Part shown: positions 44,089 to 57,544 of the stretch, in pieces | How positions within the stretch are numbered: position 1 is the first letter of the stretch | Layout of the letters: each line of letters begins with the position of its first letter | NCBI RefSeq assembly: GCF_949987535.1 | Contig: NC_080078.1 | Location: 51,052,207-51,116,206 of the forward strand | Direction: 5' to 3' | DNA: 64,000 nucleotides | DNA from: Balaenoptera acutorostrata | Taxonomy: Eukaryota > Chordata > Mammalia > Artiodactyla > Balaenopteridae | Translations under genes and position numbers: made by a program | Notes under the pieces: generated by a model | Databases searched by the model: none | What the model saw: the letters and a program-made list of their open reading frames with translations, nothing else | What the model was told of the DNA's origin: nothing

Positions 44089-46504
44089 AAATGTTTCAGC
44101 ATGTTAGCTTATTTCTCCCTCTCAGGACAACCGCTGCCAGAATATGATTTCTCCTTTTGTAGTTCTGGCATGGACAAAGCAAGTAAATACAAGAGAAGTT
44201 TTGTCTGGGATTTCCTCACTCGGGATGGGGAGGAGAAGATTCCAATAGGATCTTAGTTTTAAAGAAGTAATAAAACATACCCTTGTACAGCTAACACAAT
44301 CCTGTGTACTTCTATACTAAAGCTGTAAGGTACATTGGAATCAGTGATGGGGTGGGTTTTAGTTTCGAAGAAAACATTTTTTTCCCCAGACTATAGCAGA
44401 TCTGACACCTGAATGTGTGAAAACTAGAAGCCAAAACAAATTCAGAATTAAATATGAGTTGCTGACAGTTACAGACCTATTTAAGCAATACTGTTTCTGT
44501 AGAAAACAGTATTCCAAATCATTCCCAAGGAATATTTAAATGTGCTCAAGGAGCATGTAATTCCACTAACAACTAACACAATGGATGGATTCTTAGTCTC
44601 AATGCAACAAATCCAGTAGTAATAATAATAATAATAATAATAATAATTCTATCCCTTGGATACTGCTCCTCTACTGTTGGGATCTAATACTCCCAAGCTG
44701 ATGTCTTGTTACTCATTTGCTGAGGACCAATTTCTTTCATTTTTCTAAGTCATTCCATATTAGGATTTTATGAACTAGTAGATCAGATTACTGCTGATTA
44801 TAGGAGGCTGTGGAAAGTGCAAAGTAAAGTGCTGGAATTTTAATGCTATATTTTAGTGGAGTGAGTACATGGCAGAGGAAGATGAATTAGATTTAAGATA
44901 GAAGGAGAGTCCAATTTAATTTTGCCCCATTACTTGGCATGCCTAGAAATTATCCTCAGTGTGTGGGATTCTTCCCCCTGGGAGGATAGCACAAGAAACA
45001 CCTCCCCACACTTCAAGAATCAGGGGATGTATACAGTTCTCCCTCTGTTATCCCGCTCTGTGCCCTCAGGGGTCTGTCTGCGCCAGAACTGCTCTGCAAG
45101 TGGGTGGGAGTTCTTTTCTGGCACAAGTTTTGCAAGATGAGAAATGGGTCTCTATGGCTAAGAAACGCTGGCATAAAGCTCCAGTTGTGATCGAAAACTC
45201 TCAGAGAGGCTTAAGCTCGACTTCTGCATCAGGAGGAAATATCAGAGAGAAAGCATATGGTCACATTTCAGCTGTTTGCAAGTAGATTCTTGCCTTTGCA
45301 AATGAAGCCTGGATTAACCAAGTAAGGACTTCCAGGTCTGAATCAGGAGATGTTCCAGACAAGGCATGGTGCCAGGAATGCACCTTACTCTTTTCCCCTC
45401 AAGAGTTTCACATTCATTAGCCCTTGAAAAGCCCTCTCTTTACCTATTGAAATTCTTTAAGCCCCAACTGCAACTCATTAATTCTTCCCTAGTCCTTTTC
45501 AATCTTGATCCTTTAGATTTTTAAACCATATAGTGTTTTCCACAGAATTTGGCAGTGAAACCCCACAACTTTCCACCTTCCAACTTACAGACTTTGAAAG
45601 ATAAAAGCAAACTGCTAGGACACTTATCCACTCTGCCTACCACCAACAGAGGGCGTGAGCAGTTGGAAAAGTGGTCTCATGAACAAACCAGTTTGTATTT
45701 GCTGGACAATATTCTCAGGGTACATCACTATTCTTGGCCTATTTCTCATACTACAGCACAAGATTTTAAGAACTAGAAGCAGTCCTTGTTGAATATCTTG
45801 ACTGTGTTATGCTCTGTCATTTCAGTTCTGATCTCTTTCTCCTCTCAGTGACCCTAAATCCTCACAGCTAACTCTAATGCCAGGTCTTACCCACAAGCCC
45901 AGTTCTGGAGAACTCGAAACACCAAACACCATGTTTCCCTGAATCTAAGATGTCATAAATTTTAAGACAGACCATCAGTTTAGTAATAATGTAAAAGAAT
46001 ACTACATTAAGTGTACTCATTGATGACAAAATGCCTTGCAATTTCAAAAACATTACAGTTTAAATATTAATGGTCACTGTATAACTGATAAATAGGGTTT
46101 ACTGGCAGTATTAGCCCCAAATCCAGTGGAATTTGTAACTGAGTTGCATTGATCACAAATGGACTTGGGGTCCTGAGTCCACGGAGTAGTGATAATTCTG
46201 TTCCCTGAAATAAGAAACTCTGTCTTAAGCATTACAACAGATAATTCTTGGTTTTGCTGTTACTAAGCCTGCTTCCCTATAAAGCTCAGTTGCTCTCTGA
46301 AGCCTGACCTAACTTTCTAGGACACTGTGCCTCGTCAGCCTATCCTGATCTGGTCCTTTTTTCCTCTCATACAATCAAGAAAACTTATGCCCAAGGGGTA
46401 AAGCTCCCCAAAATAATTGCCTGCTTCCTAAGGGTATTCGAGGATAGCCTCATCAATGAGAGGTCGGTCTCCTCTCTAGGACATTCGGGTTTTCAAAATT
46501 GCCT
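44089..46504. other. repeat-poor unassigned region
   Basis: About 2.4 kb. A weak L2-like trace may lie at 45430-45560 ('attgaaattctttaagcccc'). The (TAA)n tract is listed separately. ORFs at 44.9-45.8 kb (72-108 codons) are unsupported. Confidence 0.4.
44617..44647. repeat. (TAA)n microsatellite
   Basis: About 10 uninterrupted TAA units. Confidence 0.95.
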
Positions 46505-46605
46505 AAATCAGTAATTCTCAACCCTGGGTTGCATATGAGAGTCACTGAAAGAGCTTTCAGAAAATATCACTGTCTGAGCCCCACTCCCCCAACTCGGATT
46601 TTTTG
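46505..46605. mobile_element. MER5-like hAT fragment
   Basis: 'cagtaattctcaaccctggg' and 'gagtcactgaaagagctttc' with 'ctgagccccactcccccaac' match one half of a MER5-type element. Confidence 0.6.
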
Positions 46606-47659
46606 TTCTAACTTGGAGACCAAAACTCATGGTAATTTCTTTAAGTACTGCAGACAATACTACATATAACCATGATTCCCTTTATGGATAATATTTGTGT
46701 ATAAGTCACCATGCATATAAACTTCTGTCCTTGTAGTTGACCGCAGAAAACTGATGCGAGAACATAAGAAACCCTGCAATTGATAAATATATTTAATAAA
46801 AGAATATTTCTCTCTTCTGCAAAATATTTAAATTCTATAAGACAACAAATCCCATATCTGTAATTTCAAAATTTTATGTCCAGTTCTTTTACTGCCGATT
46901 CAGGGATTCAAATCTTTTCTTCTCTCTTCTATATATTTAAAAAGAATTTTTTAATAAATTTTAGAACTTTGTGTAAAGTTATTTATCAGTATTAGCTCAT
47001 ATTCATTAACTGCCACATGTCAAGAACTTTTCATACATCTGGATTTAAGTTTGCATTATTGACAACTCATTTTATTTAGAATTTCCTTTTAAAAACCAGT
47101 AATAAAGGACTATGTATCAAGAGGTTGTAAAATGCTACATAATGGTATGCTATCAATTATATTTATTTGAAGGAGTGGAATTTAAAGTGTGATCATGGTA
47201 GAGCACCAAAGAGCTGACAGACCCTGAGTAGTGAAGGACTTGAAATGACAACTAACTTTCTATTTAAAATTATCTTGTTGAGGGACTCACACAATTTTAA
47301 TAATTTTTAAAAATTAGTTTTCAATATGTTGATCATCTTCAAATTTCATTAGAAGCCAGATCTCAGGGTTTAAGGCATTGCACCTCTCAATGATAAAACA
47401 GCTCCATGGTGGGAGCCGTTTCCTGTATCAGTGTTTCAATTCCCTTGACTAGTTTTCAAGAGCAACTCCACACTCTGCTAAAGTATGTTCTCAAGCGTAG
47501 AAAAGAGGCCTCAATCCTCCACTGCCTTCTTGATCCACACTCTTTTCTTCCATCAAAAGATGAAATCAAGTCCCCTACCCCTTTAACCTAGGTTGGGCTT
47601 GTAATTTGCTTTGGCCCAAAAGAGAGAAAGAAGTAAAAGTTGACCTACTTATAATTTTA
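46606..47659. other. unassigned AT-rich sequence
   Basis: A weak MLT1-like trace lies at about 47580-47640 ('gggcttgtaatttgctttgg'). Nothing else is recognised. Confidence 0.4.
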
Positions 47660-48290
47660 CCACCCAGAAATATCCTTTTTTTTTTTTGTCTATCTGCTTA
47701 GATTTCATTCTATATTCATAGAAATGTGTCTCTCTCCATATAGACATAGATCATATATATTTTTTCCAAATGGCAGTACACCATATATACTGTTTTATAA
47801 GTTCTTTTTTTTTTTAACATATAACAAGGTATTTAAAAACACTTTCCATATCAGTACATTTACCACAAAATGATCATTTCTAAAAACTTCATTGTATTTC
47901 ATACTATCGTACCATGATTTACTGAATGAATGTCTCTGTTGCTGGACATTTATAGTATATGCCCAAATAAAATACAAATGAAACAGAAAGAGATCTTCCA
48001 TATTTCCAATGAGAAGACTGGCAAAAACAAATGTTTTTGGCTCATTTGACTCTATCTCCTTAGATGTTCAGCAATAGTTTTACATAAGATTTGGTTCAAT
48101 TTTCTTTTTTGTATAAATAACTCTGTGAAATATGTTTGTGCCACAAGATTGTGCAGTTAGACGCAATTTCTTATGAAAGTTTCTAAGAATTGAGACTGTT
48201 GGGTAAAAGTGCATGAAGATTTTGAAGACCTTGCACAATTGCTTCTAAAATTTAAGTCATTCTAGTTTTCCATTAAGGGGATATAAAAGT
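47660..48290 (-). mobile_element. ancient L1 3' UTR/ORF2-end fossil, antisense
   Basis: 'cttcattgtatttcatacta', 'tgaatgtctctgttgctgga', 'catttatagtatatgccc' and 'gaattgagactgttgggtaa' correspond in order to the antisense of the 3' region of old L1M elements. Confidence 0.55.
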
Positions 48291-50764
48291 TGTGAGATGA
48301 ATCAGGTTTTATGTTTCTTCTTGAGAGATTTATAAATTATATTTTTCTAAGATTTTGTGAATTTTATATAAAATTTCCATTTCCTTTCATTGATGGAAGT
48401 GCTCATAACATCTTCTTAACAATGTTCCAATGTTATGGGTATGATGACTCATTCTTTCATGATGTTGATTATTTGGGCCTTCTTTCCTTTTTTCTCTTTT
48501 AATTTTTTCATTAATTTGCCAGATGTTTTTAAATTTTGTCTTTTCAAGGAACCAAATTTCAGTTATGTTGATCTCCTCTATCCTGCTCTTACCGTTTTTA
48601 CTGCTTTCTTCTACTTTATGAAAGTTTATTAACTCCTTGTAATGGATGTCTAGTTTATTAATTTTCAACCTCTGTTCTTTTCTTTATTGATTTTTTTTCC
48701 TGTAGTTCTATCAGTTATTGAGAGAGAGATGATAAAATCCTGAGTGGTTATTTTTGGGTGGCTTGGTCTTCCAATCCCTGAGAGAGGTATGTTAAAGTCT
48801 GTTATATGAGTGCTTGTATCTTTTTTGGTTCTCTTATTGACTATGTCTTCTTGTGGCTCCATCAATTTCTCATTTACATATTTTGAATCTCTATCATTAG
48901 GTGTATGGATATTTAAAATCGTTACATCTTCCTATGAATTGAACTTATCATTCTAAAGTGATTCTCTATGTCTTTTGACTTAAATCTATTGTGTTTAATA
49001 TTAGTATAGCTACACCAGCTATCCTTTGTTTCATGCTCACTTAATAGCTATCTTTTAATTTTCATCTTTTCTACAGTTGGATCCAGGACTACATAGGGTG
49101 TGCACTGCACAACTTCAGAGGATAACTTCTTCATAAAGTATGGTGTGAATGCCCCTCCTCCAGGAATTATGCTATATACCAGATTTCATTGGAATGTTCT
49201 TTAATCCAAGCTAATATTCTTTTCTTTTAACTGTCAATCTATCTGCTTAGATTTAAACAATTACTAATGTACTTGTGTTTAAAATATACCATCTTATTTT
49301 TTATTTTCTTTCTCTCCTACCTGTTCTGCTTCATTTCCCTCTCTGTGCAATCTTTTGATTTTTTTTTTATTCTAATTTTTCATTTTACTAATTTGGAAAT
49401 TATGCTCTAGAAATTAAAACATGAATACTCATCAAAGTATAAATTTGATTAATACTTCTATTACCTCCTAGAAAATATAAGGTCATGAAAACACTTTAAC
49501 TCCTTTTTATCTCATTCCAAGTTAATCTGTTAATGTTATTTTGTATTTTAATTCTATTTTGATCTTTGATACCTTATTATTAAGTTTAATTATTGTTATT
49601 TTGTTTATTTTGTTAGATTTATCCCCATACCCACTATGTTTTCTGCTCTTCATTCCCTTGAGCACTTTGGCTCTTCTCTCTGGGTTCTTGCTTCTGCCTT
49701 AAGATCATTCTTTTGCATTTCCTTTAGTGTAGGTTTGCTGGTGGCAAACGTTCTCAGTTTCTGTTTGCCTGAAAATAATTTAATTTTGTCTTCACTTGGA
49801 AGGATTTTTTTCCCACTGGATATAGATTTTCAGGTTAACAGTTCCCTTTTCTAGCACATTAAAGACATCTTTCCATTGCTATTGGCTTTCAATGTTATGG
49901 TGAAATCAGCTGTTAGTCCCTTCCTTAAATGTAATCTCTATTTTCTATTTTCAAGATTTTTCTTTTTCTTTGGAGTTCTGCAATTTCACTATGGCATGAT
50001 TAAGTGTAAATGCCTTTTTATTTATCTTGCTAGAGACTTTTTAAGCTTTTCAAATCTCTACATTTTAACTTCCATCAGTTCTGAAAAATTCTGTTATTAT
50101 CTATTCAAATATTATCTCTCTGCCATAGTCCCTTTCAACCATAAGACTCCAATTAAAGCTATATTAGACCTTTTCAATATCCTTTTTATGTTCTGATTTC
50201 CCTTCTGTATTTCATCTACTGTCTTTCCATGCTACAGCCTGGATCATTTCTTCTAAGGGTTCTTCTAGTTCTAATTCTCTTTTAGACTACATCTAATTTA
50301 CATTTAAACTCACATGTTAAACTTTTAATTATTATATTTTTAATTCTAGAAATGTTAGTTTTTAAAATACTCTAGATCACTTCTTAAACTACTATTCTAT
50401 TCCTTGAAGATATTTTCAAACTTGGTTTTAATTTTTTTAAATCTAGCTAACACAACTTTTATAACCTGTGTCTAATAGTTCCAGTATCTGGCATTTTTGA
50501 CATTTACTTCTTTTCTTCCTCTCTCTCTTTCTTTCTTTTTTTTTTTTTAAATTTTTAAGTTTTGTTGTTTTCTTGTTCATGATTCCTTGTTTCCTTGGGT
50601 GATTGGAAATCCTTGAATTTGTGTTTCTCATTTTACTTGAAAATTATTCTCACAGAAGTATTTTAAGGTCTGTGAGAACAGCATCTTTCTCTAGTGAGAA
50701 TTTACATTACTTCTTCCATCTGCTTATTATTATTACCAAGGCTAGTACTACTTTAATTAACTTG

Positions 50765-50828
<64 letters not shown>

Positions 50829-51250
50829 CTTAAGGGGCACCAGCAATTGCAAATTTGTTGGCAAATCCCTGCAAGTGCCATCTCATTTTTGCTTACCCTT
50901 TTCTGAGTCTGCACTCCTTGGATTTCTAATTAAGTTGATGATTTCACAGCCTAAGAAGGCTCTGGGTTTGGTTCTTTCCTCGATTTTCTTGCAAGGCTAA
51001 AGATCTCAAAACCAAAGCTCACATGTGTTGGTTTTGGCAAAATCAAACTCTTTTTTGCTTATCTCTTGGGTTGCATTTTTCCCTACAGTTTTGACCCAGC
51101 AAATCTTTACTATTTTATCACTTCTTTGATAGTTTATAAGAAGAATTCTTTTAAACTATTTTGTTCAGAATTTTCTCATTGCTTTCAACAGAAAAATTTT
51201 AATACAAATAACTCAATCTGCTATTACTAGAAATAGAAGTACTACAATTA
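48291..51250 (-). mobile_element. ancient L1/HAL1-like block, antisense
   Basis: About 3 kb of T-rich plus strand. 'tgtatggatatttaaaatcg', 'gtatagctacaccagctatc', 'gcatttcctttagtgtaggt', 'ttgctggtggcaaacgttct' and 'ctgaaaataatttaattttg' match antisense L1M/HAL1 sequence. The segments may not all be collinear, so this could be two or more elements. ORFs on the minus strand are short and broken. It contains the (TG)n at 50.77 kb. Confidence 0.6.
50767..50828. repeat. (TG)n microsatellite, long
   Basis: About 30 TG units with one T insertion near 50796. The Cys-Val repeat ORFs overlapping it are artefacts. Confidence 0.96.
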
Positions 51251-51829
51251 TGCTATTCATAAGTTAACAGTATTAATCTTTTGTCTTTTTTGCCACAAAT
51301 ACTTCTCCAGGTAGCTTTTGCTCATCTTTCCTATTAGAGCTGTTCAGAAATGGAACAGATTGCTTCATGAGTGAGTGAATGATGAGCCACATGAAAGAAT
51401 CACTCACTGACTGAAAAGCTGTCAGAGAGGTTATAAAAATGATTCCTGTAATAAGCAAAAGCTTGAACTAAATGACATATGAAGTGTTGTCTAAATCAAA
51501 GAATATGGGGATACTCTTTTCTCCCTTAAAATTTATTTTCAGTAAACTGTATTTCCTTTTTTACATTCTGAAAAAGAATCTACCTACTATCCGTCTATTT
51601 AGTGAAAATCTCTATTTGGTTGTATTCATTTTCTGTTTTGCCTTGAATATGTGTCTTATTCAATTTTTTCACACCTGATGGCTCCCTCCTTATTTTGTAA
51701 ATAAAGGATGGCTTTGTGTATACCTTTTTAAACCTCTCACAATCTCCATCCATTTTTCTTGCATGTTATTGGATGTCCAGAAACTGCTGCATTTTTATTT
51801 GAGTTGAAAATTTTATAATAAATAAGACT
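51251..51829. other. unassigned sequence
   Basis: An imperfect inverted repeat of 'gagtgagtgaatgat' / 'gaatcactcactg' lies at about 51370-51411. Nothing else is recognised. Confidence 0.4.
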
Positions 51830-52015
51830 GAATTTCTATGTGCTTCACATGCATTATCTTATATAATCCTCATAATAATTTAACGAGGTGTAAGCTGTTA
51901 TTATTTCTATTTTATAGATGACAAAACTAAGAAATATGGAGGTAAAGTATCCAGACCACAGTTTGGAAATGATGGGGACTGGGGTTTTGTCTCAAGATAT
52001 CTGGCTCCAGAACTT
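51830..52015 (-). mobile_element. MIR SINE, minus strand
   Basis: 'cttcacatgcattatcttat', 'ataatcctcataataattta', 'ttttatagatgacaaaacta' and 'gatatctggctccagaactt' follow the reverse MIR consensus. Confidence 0.75.
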
Positions 52016-53274
52016 CCATTTGTAACTAATGCCTATCAAAAGTAGTTAACAACTTACAAAAGTTTTCAGGGTAATCAAAAAAGAAATAGTGAAAAGATAG
52101 CAGTCAACAGTTGGAGAGAACCAGCCCTTTTTGGCAACAGGATGAAAACAGAATTATTTATTCTTTGCAGTCAATATTCCATTCTGTGCGCATTTGTGTG
52201 CGTGTGTCTGTGTTAGTGTGCGTACGTGATGGTGATGCTTTGTCTCTTTTCTTTTAACAATTTTTCTTTGCAAAATTATATTTCCTCATTCCCTTGTCCT
52301 CACCATGATGTGAAAATAGCCCTGCAGGAAGACCTGCCCCTCCCTGGCCGCGCCAGCTCTACTTCCTCCCCCTCCCTGTCTCACACATGACGTTTTCTGT
52401 GCAGTTCCAGCCCTTCTGCACGCTCTAACCTTGACAGCACTGACGTCAAGAATTGAGGGAGTATGCTGAGCCAGACCCAAGCAGGCGGGCTTTGGCTACC
52501 AGCACTTCCTCTAGAAGCCGGCCTCTTTCTGGCTTAAACATTTTTCCCCATCCTGGCCTTGTTCCTTCTGGCCAGCCAGCCCTCCCCTCAGCTCATGAAT
52601 CATGTGAATCTTTATTAAGCTTGGGATGTTCTTGTCACCCGTGTGGTCATCATCCACATCAAGTGTTCTGCCACTCTGGGAAGGTTAAGAGGTGGCAGCC
52701 TCACCCCTCTCTACAGACGTCAGAGGACCATTTTGTTGCACACGTACAAGCCAAGGTTTGCCGTATTTTTTCTTGACCATAAGCACATTCCAGTGAGGCA
52801 CCCTGGTTGGGCAGAGAATGAATAGAAGGTCACTGTGGGTGCCCTGTCATCCAAAATTACCACCAGCAATGACCCTATCACCCAGGGATGCTCCTGAGCC
52901 CAAACTGGAGACAGTGTAGAAACTTTGATGTCCAAGTCTACACCATCCTTTGAAGTTGGAATCTGGTATACCAAAGGATCAAAGCTCTATAGATTTAGGA
53001 TAACTCATGAAAAAGTAGACTAGGTACTTCTGGATTTGAGGCAGAGGGTAGGAGGACTTGAAAGGGTTTTGTTCAGATTCCTACAGCATGCATGGTTTTC
53101 TACCACCTTGCATTATTATTTCTCTCTCTTTCATCTTTATGAAGAATTCAAGATGATTACTGTATAAGTAACTGTGGGGAGGGCAATATTATTATCATAT
53201 TTCTTCTCTTTTTTTCTCCTGCAAAGCCCAATGCAGCACCAGCTGCACAATCTCATGAAAGCACAGAATGTCAG
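52016..53274. other. repeat-poor unassigned region
   Basis: GC-moderate non-repeat sequence at 52.3-52.95 kb with overlapping ORFs of 60-107 codons on both strands. I recognise no protein family in them. A TG-rich patch lies at 52.19-52.23 kb. Confidence 0.4.
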
Positions 53275-53425
53275 ATCTGAGAATTTCCTTACAGTGCATC
53301 TAATTCAACCCCCTACTTGACAAATGAGAAAAATCCAGCCCAGAGAAAATAAATGACTTTGCCAAGGTCACATGATTTCTTCAAGGCAGTACAGATGTGA
53401 GAAGCTGGCTCTCTAGACTCCTGGC
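53275..53425 (-). mobile_element. MIR-like fragment, minus strand
   Basis: 'ctaattcaaccccctacttg', 'gacaaatgagaaaaatccag', 'gactttgccaaggtcacatg' match the MIR core in reverse. Confidence 0.6.
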
Positions 53426-53674
53426 CCAACAGGTGCTTGTTACAGGCTTGATACTGGAAGGATTAAGCATGTGAAGGGATGCAGGCCATGCAGTGCTGTT
53501 ACCTTCCCACGGTGACCACGGATGAATAGCACTTTCTTGGGTGAGCGATGGTGACTCTTACGTCTCCATTTCAGTCCTCGAAGTGGGTGATTGGGAAGGT
53601 GATGCCTTTGTGTCTCTCTTACCACTTCAGTGTGGTCTAGAAAAACTAAATTCACCCAGTATGAGTTCAGATGT

Positions 53675-53850
53675 CTCCTTCTCAGAGAAGCCTTGTCTGA
53701 TGCTCCTTTATGAAGCAGTATGTTCCTCCCCTGCCGCCCTCTCCCCCTCGACACTCAATAATTGTCTTCTTCTGCTGACTTTTTCTCCACAGCACTAAGT
53801 ATCATCTGATGTGTCACAGATTTGTTTATTTTTTGTTTTTGTTTCTTTCT
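53675..53850 (+). mobile_element. LINE L2 3' UTR fragment, plus strand
   Basis: 'ctcagagaagccttgtctga' and 'agcactaagtatcatctgat' follow the L2 3' UTR. The terminal '...gttgaatga' is missing. Confidence 0.62.
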
Positions 53851-54129
53851 CTCGAATGTCAGAAAGAATCCAAAATAAAGAAGATGCTTGTAAAGAACTG
53901 AGAAAACTTCCCTACTAATACTAAGGTTGTCTGGTGTTGATTTAAAATGCTGTAGAAAAAGAGTCCTGGTGGGAAGTGGTAGATGTGGGGAAAGGAAGAA
54001 AGAATTAAGGTAAAGTGAAAGAGGGGAATAAAATATCATGTAAAAGAAGCCACAGATTGGCTCACTAGCAACAATGTGACTGGGTGAGAACTGAGACCTG
54101 GAAACACAACATTAGACAGAAAGCAACTG
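53851..54129. other. unassigned sequence
   Basis: Nothing is recognised. Confidence 0.4.
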
Positions 54130-54535
54130 TATCAGTTATTTATTGCTGTAATAATGCTGCATAACAATCCACTCCCAAACTCGGGTTCAAAAACAATGTT
54201 TCATTGAGGCTGGGCTAAGATGGGCCCATTCACATTTCTGGAGATTTGTTAGCTATTGATCAATTTAAGGTGGTCTCAGTTAGGACAACTGGAATGGCGT
54301 GGCTCTGTCCCTTTTGTCTCATCCTCCAGTAGGGTATTCGGACAGGTTGTCATGGTGGTGACAGAGGAGCACTGAATGAGTAGGAGGAGGCACACAGGGC
54401 ATCTCAGGGCTTAGAACAAGCGCCACATGACCTCTGCTGTTGGCCCAGGCAAGTCACAGAGACAGATTCAAAGGGTAGGGAAATAGACCCCACCTCCTGA
54501 TGCGAGGGACTTCAAAGAGGTCAGGCTAGAGCGCA
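54130..54535 (+). mobile_element. ERV LTR-like fossil, copy 4, with 5' end
   Basis: 'tatcagttatttattgctgt' and 'aataatgctgcataacaatc' give the LTR-like start. 'aagtcacagagacagattca' and 'aatagaccccacctcctgat' repeat motifs of copies 1-3. This copy best shows the 5' end of the family. Confidence 0.62.
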
Positions 54536-57500
54536 GGGTAAAGAATTGAGGTCATAACTGCAATTTGCCGCAGCAGCTCTGGAGGTCTTGTGGCCCAAAA
54601 GGGAGAAGCTCTATCTCTCGGCAGTGCCTCTTCTTGAAGGTGGGAATGCTCCGGAGGGGACCTGGATTTTTGGAAAGTTTTCACATACACAGATGCAATG
54701 ATGTACGGCATTATATATATATATATTAATCAGTTTCTCCTTTTACCATTGTCTTGTCCACAGCTCATTTGAGTGTACTCTTCAAAGATGATGAGTGAGG
54801 TGGGCTTCAAGCCCAGTGAAAAGACATCATAAGGAAAATGTAACTTGGGTCTGCTTTGGCACCATCACAGGATGACACGAGGGAGCAATGTACACATGGG
54901 TGAAGAGCGCTTCAACAACTTGCTACATACAAGCATGTGCTTTCCTCTCTTTCCCCCTCCTTAACTTTCAACAATGAAAACAAGCCTATTTATTCATGAA
55001 AGGGATTATGACTACACTGACCCAGAATCCCAGACATCCTCTCAAAACTTCGGGAAGCAGCCCCCATCGTTCTCCCCCACTCATTCCAATCAAGTGGCCG
55101 GCACCAGGGCACACCCCGGGGCACCTGGATGTCCCTTGACTTCCTTGTAATCAGGCCCAAACCCAATTAGTGTCCATCATCCAGCCACCGGCATCCCTTA
55201 GAAGCCCTCAGCCTAGTGTAGACCTCATCATTATTTAAAGATGAAAAAATCCTCCTGTGGGCACCTCTGTTTCCTCTCTGCAAGTGTATTATTTTAGGTG
55301 AAAAATAAAATATAAAAACAAAAGCCAAAGGCTTGCTCATCCCCTCCGACTCTGGAGGGGAATTCCAGTCGCACAGAGAACGGCTTGTCCCTTCCTCTCA
55401 CCTTCTCCACCCAACAGCGGAGGTGGAACCAGCCTTGGGGAGGAAATCATTTTCCTGTTCCACTGTCTGTAAGCACATTTTCCAGATCAGTCCTGACTTT
55501 CCAATTTCAGAGAGCCTCCACATCCAAATGAGGCCCCGTGTTGGACCAGCCTCACGACGTACTTCCTACTGCTCATTGGTGAAATGTTTATCAGCCTGAA
55601 GGGAAATGGCAAAGGTACAGGGCTGCACAGAGAGCAGGCACATGGTTGACTGATGCATAGCACTTGGCTCAGAGCAGCTTGGGGGGCAAGCGGTTATTTT
55701 CCATGGGCTGTTATCAACAGGAAATCTAAGTGCATTTCATGCAGCAGGAGATTTTGGCTAGTCCCTTGAAACCAACTTTTGAGAGCCCTTAGGATAACTG
55801 TCACTCACTTTCCAGACTCATTAATCATTGACAAGCTGATGCTATCCAGTTAGAAGGAAGTGAAGAGGCCCATCGAAGAAGACATGTCGAGTAAATCACA
55901 CTCTGGAGCTGGCACCAAACTCCAGAAACTCCAGTGACAGACAAAATGTAAGCTAGTGTGTCAAATTAAATCCCAGCACTGTGCCTGCATGTGTCTGCAT
56001 ATGAGAGAGGGGGAAAGAGAGAGAGGTGTAAGGAAATAACACGGGTCTGAGATCAAAAACTTGAAACATTAACTCTCAAATCTCTCCCCTCTACTCCCAT
56101 CTCCAGTAAGAATATATTACCCTGTCTGGGGGAAATAGAGTGAGAAGGTGGGAGAGACACACAAAGAGATAAAGCTATAGGGTCCTGTGTCCCAGACTTC
56201 CTCAGAGACCAAGGTGGACCTTGAAACACTTGATTTTTCCCCATTAACTTTTATGAAGCCTGACTTGGCTGTAATGTTTCTCAAATGCCAGCCGGTTTCC
56301 AGCCAGGATTTTCCAAGTGCATCTAATTGCCCACTTTATCACAGGCACTATCAGGTAAATGGCGTCCCACCTCCGCTGGGCCTGCCTGAGGTTGACACCG
56401 GGACTTGTCAGGCAATGGATCACAGAGCTAGAGTGGGGGCCCCTTGCACCACATTCCTGCGTGAGGGTGACAGTAAATCCTGACATCCGCCAGGAAGATC
56501 GGAGCACGGCCATGCTCCCTGATGCACCTAAGCGACACAACCAGGAAGGCTTTTAGGATGTGATCAGAGATGTGTCTGAAAGCTCTTAAAGAGACAAGGA
56601 GCCTCTTTCCCCAGCAACAGTGGAACCGAGATGAACCCTGAATATTTGCTTTTCTCTTTGATGATGGGTAATGACCTATTTTTATGTTTGGGTAAATAAT
56701 GCAATTAGAAAGTGTTTCAGAGTTTAAACTGTGCTTATATCCACCCTCTCAAGAGCCTCAAAGCTACTCAAAGAAACGGCCATCACCAGGCCCATAGTTT
56801 AGAAAGAAACCAAGATGGAGCCTGGCTAGGTGATTTGGCTTGGGTCTCAAACCCAAGGCTTCAAAGCCCTCAAAACATGTGTTCTTCACTTTACCAAGAT
56901 GTTCTCCACCTTCTTCTCCAAAAGTGTTTTTGTTAATTGTAGCTTACAGAACCATCCCTGAAACTTGATACTCAAAACACCAAAACCAAAAGGGAAGAAT
57001 AATCCTCTTACTAATCCAACTTGCTTGGTTTTTAAAGGAATTAATGGGGAAAATAAATAAATCAAAGAAGGGTAAGTGCCTGGCAGCATGAATTTATCAC
57101 CTTAAACGATCATTTAGTAAAGCTAAATATTCTGAAATGGAATAATTTGGAATTTCAGACAAACTCCACACAAGATGGGAAGGGTAAAGGTGTGATTTGA
57201 AATACTTGGGGGCTTGGGAAGTTCTTTGAGTTCGATGGCCTAATATTTAAGCAGGCAGCAAAGCCAAGGATCTAAACTTAAGATCATATGGACACAATAT
57301 ATGGGATGCTTATCAGTTAGTGAATTTTCACAAGGAAAATAGCCTTTAAGCTTATAGAGAGAAAAGGAGGCTGTTTTGTAGGTGTAGATGCCATCATTGC
57401 TGATCTAAAATGGTGACAGTACAAATAGTCCATTAAGTGCCTGAAATTCAACATTCAAGAGTGTCTCCCCAGCACCCCTCACTTATAAATGAGACACAGG

Positions 57501-57544
57501 CTTTTGACTCATCCATGCTGCACAGAAAATTGATGATGCAAAGA
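54536..57544. other. large repeat-poor region
   Basis: About 3 kb with no repeat I can name apart from a short (TA)n at 54711-54726. The 55.0-55.8 kb part is mixed-composition, single-copy-like sequence (for example 'gggctgttatcaacaggaaa' near 55706-55725) and is a reasonable candidate for conserved regulatory DNA. ORFs of up to 98 codons are unsupported. Confidence 0.4.

Noticed and set aside
50603..51000. ORFs with Cys-Val repeats
   Set aside because: They are translated (TG)n microsatellite.
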